A stretch of DNA of 28,895 nucleotides from UBA4459 sp036351335. GTDB lineage: Bacteria; Bacteroidota; Bacteroidia; Bacteroidales; F082. Within the stretch, counting starts at the first letter, position 1. Every line of letters starts with the position of its first letter. Shown here one piece after another: positions 24,642 to 28,895 of the stretch. The translations under genes and the position numbers were made by a program. The notes beneath the pieces were generated by a model. The model saw nothing but the letters and a program-made list of their open reading frames with translations. It ran no database searches and was not told the DNA's origin. The stretch spans positions 1 to 28,895 of the forward strand of contig JAZBOW010000273.1 in the NCBI GenBank assembly GCA_036351335.1. Reading direction: 5' to 3'.

Positions 24642-25487
24642 ATGCTTAAGATGAAATTACAAATAAAAAACACTTTTTTACTACTGCTCACATTGATAAC
24701 AATAATGTCGTGCTCAGTGGAAGAGCGGATGGCATCCAGCTTTGTGATGGCCAATAATACTAGGAGTATATTGGTTTTTCCGGCAGAATTTGTTTTTAAA
24801 GTGAATCAGAAAAAGGAAATTCTTGATTCGTTAAATATCACAGACGAGTCAAAATTCGATTCCGTTTTATATGTGCATTCCGATTATCTAAAGCATCTTA
24901 ACGATTCACTGTTCCTTGCAAATTATACACTTGGTTACAAACAAGAAATGACAGCACTCGGGTTTAGAGTTTATGATCAGAATCAAACCCAGGATTTTCT
25001 TGAGGTGGATACCAATGCCTACGTGGCCAATATTGCGCAGATTGAAGTTGAAGAAACCCTTTACGATTACCGGGCTGGACAGAATATTTATGGGCACTAC
25101 TATTATTATGATTTTCTGCTGAATGCAATTGTAGTCAATTCATGGATTGAAATGAAAAAAGTGGATGATAATGGCAATGGCGAACAAATGTATTTCGCGA
25201 CGGATATTATTACGGATGACTTTGAAGGTGATTTTCATGCCGATGTATTTGCCGGAGAGATGCGCTTCGTATACAATATTGATACACTTCAAATCGAAGC
25301 GCTTTACAATTTTGCTTTCATTTTGGGTCGGAAATATGCCAGTTATACCATGGATTTGCTACTTAATAAATACCTTGATGAAAATGTGCCGGATGGAAAA
25401 CGATCGGAAACATACTGGCGATTTGATCCATATCGAAAAGACTTCTTCCCCGAAGAAGAAAACAAATTCATCCCAATGGGTGAATAA
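24642..25487 (+). CDS. Lipoprotein of unknown function
   Basis: 281 aa. The signal ends in TIMSC, so the lipidated cysteine is C24 counted from ATG 24642 (a second ATG at 24651 is equally possible). The body contains NTRSILVFPAEFVFKVN, a helical acidic region, and FILGRKYASYTMDLLLNKYLDEN near the end. I recognise no family. The short gap (98 bp) after the propeller gene and the same strand may mean partial co-transcription. It converges with the ttcA-like gene with only 14 bp between the stop codons and no visible terminator. Confidence 0.8.
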   Translation: MLKMKLQIKNTFLLLLTLITIMSCSVEERMASSFVMANNTRSILVFPAEFVFKVNQKKEILDSLNITDESKFDSVLYVHSDYLKHLNDSLFLANYTLGYKQEMTALGFRVYDQNQTQDFLEVDTNAYVANIAQIEVEETLYDYRAGQNIYGHYYYYDFLLNAIVVNSWIEMKKVDDNGNGEQMYFATDIITDDFEGDFHADVFAGEMRFVYNIDTLQIEALYNFAFILGRKYASYTMDLLLNKYLDENVPDGKRSETYWRFDPYRKDFFPEEENKFIPMGE

Positions 25488-25501
25488 CAAATGTAATTGC
25501 T

Positions 25502-26248
25502 CTAAGGCAGGTATTCCTTGTCAATATTACGCAATGACTTAAACAGATTCCTTTTCGCTTTAGGATGAATGGTTTCTAACTGCTTAATAAAATCTCTGGC
25601 TTTGGTTCGATTTGTTTTGTCTTCAAAGGGGCATTCATGTTTTAATTGAGGGTAGTTCCTTATTTGGGCAAATTCACTCGTGTCCTTATTGCTGAGTAAA
25701 ATAAGCGGGCGAATGGATTGAATGGCGCCTTCAAACATATTTAGTTTACCGGGCAAGGATGAAATGTTCCCGTGGTATGCCATGTTGATCAGTAAAGTTT
25801 CAACCGCATCATCCATGTGGTGTCCAAAAGCCAGCTTCTGAAAACCGTTTTCAACGGCAAATGAAAATAATTCCTTCCGGCGATGCCATGAACAAACAAA
25901 ACATGGCGACTTTTTGCCCCGGCTTTCAATGTCAGCTCTTATACTTTTAAAATGTAAGTTGACGGATAAGCTATCCGTTAGCTGTTTCAGTTTTTTCCTA
26001 TCTACCTCATATGGAACATCTTCTACGTTAATATGAACAGCTTCTATCTCAAATTGTAAAAAGTCATAGTTTCTTAATGCCGATAAAGCTTCCAGTAACA
26101 CCAACGAATCCTTCCCGCCACTTAATGCTACCAATACACGATCATTATTGTCGATCATTTCGTATGTGCCAATAGCTTTGGCCACCTGGTTCTTTACATA
26201 TTCAATATGTCGAATTTGATACTTTGAAAGTTGGGGTTTGGCATCCAT
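25502..26248 (-). CDS. ttcA: TtcA-family tRNA 2-thiocytidine synthetase
   Basis: 248 aa. An ATP-pyrophosphatase of the PP-loop type: SGGKDS at 43-48. C116 and C119 (PCFVC) and C206 (HECPF) match the three cysteines that hold the iron-sulfur cluster in TtcA. AFGHHMDDAVETLLINM is the conserved helix of the family. TtcA thiolates C32 in some tRNAs. The protein is shorter than the E. coli enzyme (about 310 aa), lacking terminal extensions. It starts 2 bp after the parE stop codon, so it is probably translated from the same mRNA. A related sulfur-transfer role on another tRNA position cannot be excluded. Confidence 0.83.
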   Translation of the reverse strand: MDAKPQLSKYQIRHIEYVKNQVAKAIGTYEMIDNNDRVLVALSGGKDSLVLLEALSALRNYDFLQFEIEAVHINVEDVPYEVDRKKLKQLTDSLSVNLHFKSIRADIESRGKKSPCFVCSWHRRKELFSFAVENGFQKLAFGHHMDDAVETLLINMAYHGNISSLPGKLNMFEGAIQSIRPLILLSNKDTSEFAQIRNYPQLKHECPFEDKTNRTKARDFIKQLETIHPKAKRNLFKSLRNIDKEYLP

Positions 26249-26250
26249 GT

Positions 26251-28107
26251 TTAAGCCACCTTGTGCTCAACAATATCTTCCTCTATTCTTAAATTTTCAA
26301 TAATGAACCCTTGTCTTTCAGGTGTGTTTTTTCCCATATAAAATGAGAGGGTCTCAGCTACTGACGACTCGCGTCGCAATATTACCGGATCGAGGCGAAT
26401 GGTAGCACCGATAAAATGTTTGAATTCTTCAGGCGAAATTTCACCGAGTCCTTTAAACCTTGTTATCTCGGGGTTGGCACCTAATTTATTGATAGCTTCC
26501 ACTCTTTCTGAATCGTTGTAACAGTATATTGTTTCCTTTTTATTACGTACCCTGAACAGGGGTGTTTGCAAAATATACAAATGTCCTGATTTTACAAGGT
26601 CAGGATAAAATTGCAGAAAGAATGTAAGCAGCAGTAGGCGGATGTGCATGCCGTCCACATCAGCATCAGTAGCGATTACAATATTGTTGTACCGAAGATC
26701 TTCCATGCTTTCATCAATATTCAGTGCCGCTTGTAAGAGGTTGAATTCTTCATTCTGGTACACGATCTTTTTACTGAGGCCATAGCAATTCAAAGGTTTT
26801 CCTTTTAAGCTGAAAACGGCCTGTGTTTGTACATTCCGCGATTTGGTAATGGAACCGCTTGCAGAATCTCCCTCAGTAATAAAAAGGGTGGTATCAAGCC
26901 GGTTCTCATGGTTGGTATTAAAGTGCAGCCTGCAGTCGCGAAGCTTTTTATTATGCAGACTGGCTTTTTTTACGCTTTCTCTGGCAAGTTTTTTAATACC
27001 TGCCATGTCCTTTCTTTCCTTTTCTGATTGAAGTATTTTCTTGTACAGTGCATCCGCCGTTTCAGAATGAATATGCAGGTAATTATCCAAGTTACGTTTA
27101 ATAATATCGTGGATGTAGTTGCGTACGGTTTGGCCACCAGGTTCAATGTGTTGCGAGCCAAGCTTGGTTTTTGTCTGCGATTCAAATACTGGCTCCTGCA
27201 CCTTAATGCTAATGGCTGCAATTATAGATGTGCGGATATCACTGGTGTCAAAATCTTTATTGAAAAATTCCCTGATCGTTTTTACAATAGCCTCTCTAAA
27301 AGCGCTTTGATGTGTGCCGCCCTGGGTGGTATGTTGTCCGTTTACAAATGAAAAATATTCTTCACTATAAGCCCTTGAGCTATGGCTGAATGCACATTCA
27401 AAATCATCTTCCTTTATATGTACGATAGGGTAGATAACCGGGCCATTGCCATTGATATTATGTTCGAGCAGATCGAGCAAGCCATTTTTAGCCTGCATTT
27501 TTTGCCCGTTGAAAATAATGGTCAACCCATTGTTGAGGAATACATTATTCCAGAGCATTTCTTCAATGTATTCAAACAAGTAGTGAAAATTTCCAAAAAG
27601 CTCACTGTCAGGAATAAAAGTGATAATCGTGCCCTGATTTTTGTCGGAGGCTTCAATCGGAAAGTCATTTACAACAGCGCCACGTTCATATTCAAGAATC
27701 TTGGTTTTTCCGTCACGCACGGATTGGACCTTGAAATAAGAAGATAAAGCATTTACGGCTTTCGAGCCTACACCATTAAGTCCTACGGCTTTTTTAAAAA
27801 CCTTCGAGTCATACTTAGCACCAGTGTTAATCTTACTCACACACTCGTCTACTTTCCCGAGTGGCATACCGCGGCCATAATCCCTGATAGTAACTTCTTT
27901 TTCATTAATTGTTACTTCAATGGTTTTTCCGTGTCCCATTACATATTCATCAATGGAATTGTCGATGATCTCTTTGATGAGTACATAAATGCCATCGTCA
28001 TGCGAACTACCGTCGCCGAGTTTACCAATGTACATACCTGGCCTGAGCCGGATGTGTTCTTTCCAGTCTAACGATCGAATGCTATCTTCTGTATATTCTG
28101 CCGACAT
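26251..28107 (-). CDS. parE: DNA topoisomerase IV subunit B (ATPase)
   Basis: 618 aa, usual for ParE. The GHKL ATPase has E46/N50 (EIIDNSIDE), DYGRGMP and GLNGVGSKAVNALS. The transducer has the QTKTKLG loop near 330. The TOPRIM domain has EGDSASG near 410 and DADVDGMHI near 482-490, and the C-terminal RFKGLGE follows. It pairs with ParC to decatenate chromosomes after replication. GyrB is longer or has other signature spacing; the ParE call rests on length and on SLDWKEHIRLRPGMYIG. No parC is next to it. A perfect -7 box lies upstream. Confidence 0.92.
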   Translation of the reverse strand: MSAEYTEDSIRSLDWKEHIRLRPGMYIGKLGDGSSHDDGIYVLIKEIIDNSIDEYVMGHGKTIEVTINEKEVTIRDYGRGMPLGKVDECVSKINTGAKYDSKVFKKAVGLNGVGSKAVNALSSYFKVQSVRDGKTKILEYERGAVVNDFPIEASDKNQGTIITFIPDSELFGNFHYLFEYIEEMLWNNVFLNNGLTIIFNGQKMQAKNGLLDLLEHNINGNGPVIYPIVHIKEDDFECAFSHSSRAYSEEYFSFVNGQHTTQGGTHQSAFREAIVKTIREFFNKDFDTSDIRTSIIAAISIKVQEPVFESQTKTKLGSQHIEPGGQTVRNYIHDIIKRNLDNYLHIHSETADALYKKILQSEKERKDMAGIKKLARESVKKASLHNKKLRDCRLHFNTNHENRLDTTLFITEGDSASGSITKSRNVQTQAVFSLKGKPLNCYGLSKKIVYQNEEFNLLQAALNIDESMEDLRYNNIVIATDADVDGMHIRLLLLTFFLQFYPDLVKSGHLYILQTPLFRVRNKKETIYCYNDSERVEAINKLGANPEITRFKGLGEISPEEFKHFIGATIRLDPVILRRESSVAETLSFYMGKNTPERQGFIIENLRIEEDIVEHKVA

Positions 28108-28123
28108 TTCACCAAATTTGCCA

Positions 28124-28131
28124 CAAAAGTA
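28124..28131 (-). promoter_or_regulatory. -7 box of parE
   Basis: On the minus strand TACTTTTG matches TAnnTTTG exactly and ends 16 nt before the parE ATG. Candidate TTG elements upstream lie at 16 and 23 nt, neither at the ideal spacing. Confidence 0.5.
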
Positions 28132-28322
28132 GAAACTTAAGAAACAGCAATGCGCAATAAGGTAAATAGTTTTTAAACAAGACGTGTTGAAATCTTTGTC
28201 AAATAAAGGTTTTCACCTGGTTGATAGCAGGTTTATATACACCATCCTTCGCCTATCCTTATCAACCTAAGTGTGAGCGAACGATATTGTGTGAAGTTTA
28301 AAGCTTTCTCTCGATGCCGGTC

Positions 28323-28341
28323 CCTGCCTGCGGCTGGCAGG
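28323..28341. repeat. Intergenic palindrome of the CCTGCC...GGCAGG family
   Basis: CCTGCCTGCGGCTGGCAGG has a 6-bp stem (CCTGCC/GGCAGG) and a 7-nt loop. It shares its core with the two palindromes inside the gene at 10972-12888, but lies between genes. Confidence 0.65.
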
Positions 28342-28424
28342 CTTCACTTCGCCTCGCTGCGTTCAGGAGGACAATTTTCGTTTTTTCAGGAAATTATTGG
28401 GTTATTAGGGGCTTTTCTCTACCC

Positions 28425-28616
28425 TTAATCAGTTTTTCCTTTACGGGTATTGATACCCAAGATGGGATAAAGGCCGCAAAAACTTGTAAATGCAGTAACC
28501 AAGGGAATTAGTGCCAATAAACCCCACCAACTCTGGTAGTAAAAACCCAAAGCCGCTATTATGATCGCTAATAGAATGCGCACAACCTTATCAATATTTC
28601 CAACGTTCTTTTTCAT
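28425..28616 (-). CDS. Small DUF2892 (YgaP-like) inner membrane protein
   Basis: 63 aa. It begins MKKNVGNIDKVVRILLAIII, the typical start of DUF2892 proteins, followed by two hydrophobic helices (about 13-27 and 30-45) joined by YYQSWWG, and CGLYPILGINT near the end. This is the membrane part of YgaP-like proteins without a rhodanese domain. The function is unclear; in some relatives it accompanies sulfur transfer. A -7-like box lies just upstream and a divergent gene follows. Confidence 0.85.
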   Translation of the reverse strand: MKKNVGNIDKVVRILLAIIIAALGFYYQSWWGLLALIPLVTAFTSFCGLYPILGINTRKGKTD

Positions 28617-28637
28617 TTTTTTTAAATTTTATGATGT

Positions 28638-28645
28638 TAAAGGTA
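28638..28645 (-). promoter_or_regulatory. -7-like box of the DUF2892 gene
   Basis: On the minus strand TACCTTTA matches seven of eight positions of TAnnTTTG-type boxes, 21 nt before the ATG. It shares the short divergent region with the plus-strand promoter at 28651-28678. Confidence 0.4.
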
Positions 28646-28650
28646 TGAAA

Positions 28651-28678
28651 TTTGCCAATGCAAAATAATGTATTTTTG
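28651..28678 (+). promoter_or_regulatory. Promoter of the gene at the right window end
   Basis: TTTG (28651) and TATTTTTG (28671-28678, exact TAnnTTTG) precede the ATG at 28706 by 27 nt. The spacing between boxes (16 nt) is shorter than ideal. Confidence 0.45.
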
Positions 28679-28705
28679 AGATTCGTTGTCGAATATAATT
28701 AGTCT

Positions 28706-28895
28706 ATGGCTGGAATCACACTCATACATCAGCAATCTCAGTTAGATCCTTTTTTTTTAAAGCGTATAACTGCAAGCATAGAAGAACTGACGGATGTGCG
28801 CATTTTATTGCATGAAAAAGAATTCCTTTTAATTGAGAAGTCAAAGCAAAATTACCCGGTGCTGTTAATAGATCATCAGGCATATGTTTGCGTAA
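28706..28895 (+). CDS. N-terminal fragment of an unidentified protein, cut by the window end
   Basis: 63 codons are visible, open to the end of the window. It starts MAGITLIHQQ, then a helical stretch and VLLIDHQAYVCV. The start resembles class II glutamine amidotransferase domains (MCGI...) as in asparagine synthase-like proteins, but the catalytic Cys2 would be Ala here. This is a weak resemblance over few residues; I do not assign a function. A good -7 box upstream supports that this is a real gene. Confidence 0.6.
   Translation, partial: MAGITLIHQQSQLDPFFLKRITASIEELTDVRILLHEKEFLLIEKSKQNYPVLLIDHQAYVCV

Larger units (their letters stand above)
28108..28424. other. Intergenic gap of 317 bp
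   Basis: This gap between parE and the DUF2892 gene holds the parE promoter region near 28124, then featureless AT-rich sequence, then a GC-rich island at ~28317-28372 that contains the palindrome at 28323-28341 and continues CTTCACTTCGCCTCGCTGCG. No ORF with coding character was seen. Confidence 0.6.

Noticed and set aside
28200..28270. Replication origin with DnaA-like box (TTATCAACC) near parE
   Set aside because: A single weak match without clustering or an AT-rich unwinding region of the right kind.
1..28895. tRNA or rRNA genes
   Set aside because: No cloverleaf-like or ribosomal RNA sequence was noticed on either strand by reading; a covariance-model search was not possible.

Overview
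The window looks like a chromosomal segment of a member of the Bacteroidota. The evidence is a long run of secreted proteins with type IX secretion system (T9SS) type A C-terminal sorting domains (CTDs), LytTR-type two-component regulators with a TPR-coupled LytS-like kinase, a PorT-like beta-barrel protein, Bacteroidota-style -7 promoter boxes (TAnnTTTG), few Shine-Dalgarno sequences, and AT-rich gaps that carry dispersed inverted repeats. I cannot name a genus.

Region 1 (1-15575, all minus strand) is an array of nine genes for T9SS cargo proteins, mostly separated by 5-130 bp. Read 5'->3' on the minus strand they are: a DUF1566/Ycf48-like mosaic protein (12927-15575), an SBBP propeller protein (10972-12888), two paralogues with YD-like repeats and a P domain (9197-10813, 7445-9100), a Ycf48-like propeller (6237-7439), a 14-repeat double propeller (3607-6177), an unrecognised protein (2512-3492), a LamG-like protein (1427-2500) and another Ycf48-like propeller (97-1308). 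None looks like an enzyme; they read as extracellular scaffold, adhesion or recognition proteins. A decayed CTD tail (3528-3605) lies between two of them.

Region 2 (15587-18948, minus) sits directly upstream of the array: a TPR sensor histidine kinase, a LytTR response regulator and a stand-alone LytTR DNA-binding protein. The last ends 11 bp before the first cargo gene. A perfect 9-bp direct repeat with a 12-bp spacer (15975-16004) lies just upstream of the LytTR-only gene and has the geometry of a LytTR operator. The simplest reading is a sensory module controlling a surface-protein operon.

Region 3 (19168-25487) holds unrelated genes: a lipoprotein serine hydrolase paired with a beta-barrel protein, a short-chain dehydrogenase, a zinc deacetylase of the histone deacetylase family, a secreted Reg_prop propeller protein and an unrecognised lipoprotein. 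Region 4 (25502-28895) has parE and a ttcA-like gene as an apparent pair, a small DUF2892 membrane protein, and the start of a plus-strand gene cut by the window end.

The most unusual signal is at nucleotide level. Exactly 7-nt phased degenerate repeats occur in the codons of four signal peptides, in the codons of three CTDs, and in three intergenic places, two of them arranged as inverted arms. In addition, GC-rich palindromes of a CCTGCC...GGCAGG family appear twice inside one reading frame (gene 10972-12888), in a signal peptide and in a CTD. The CTD copy adds about 7 codons without breaking the frame.
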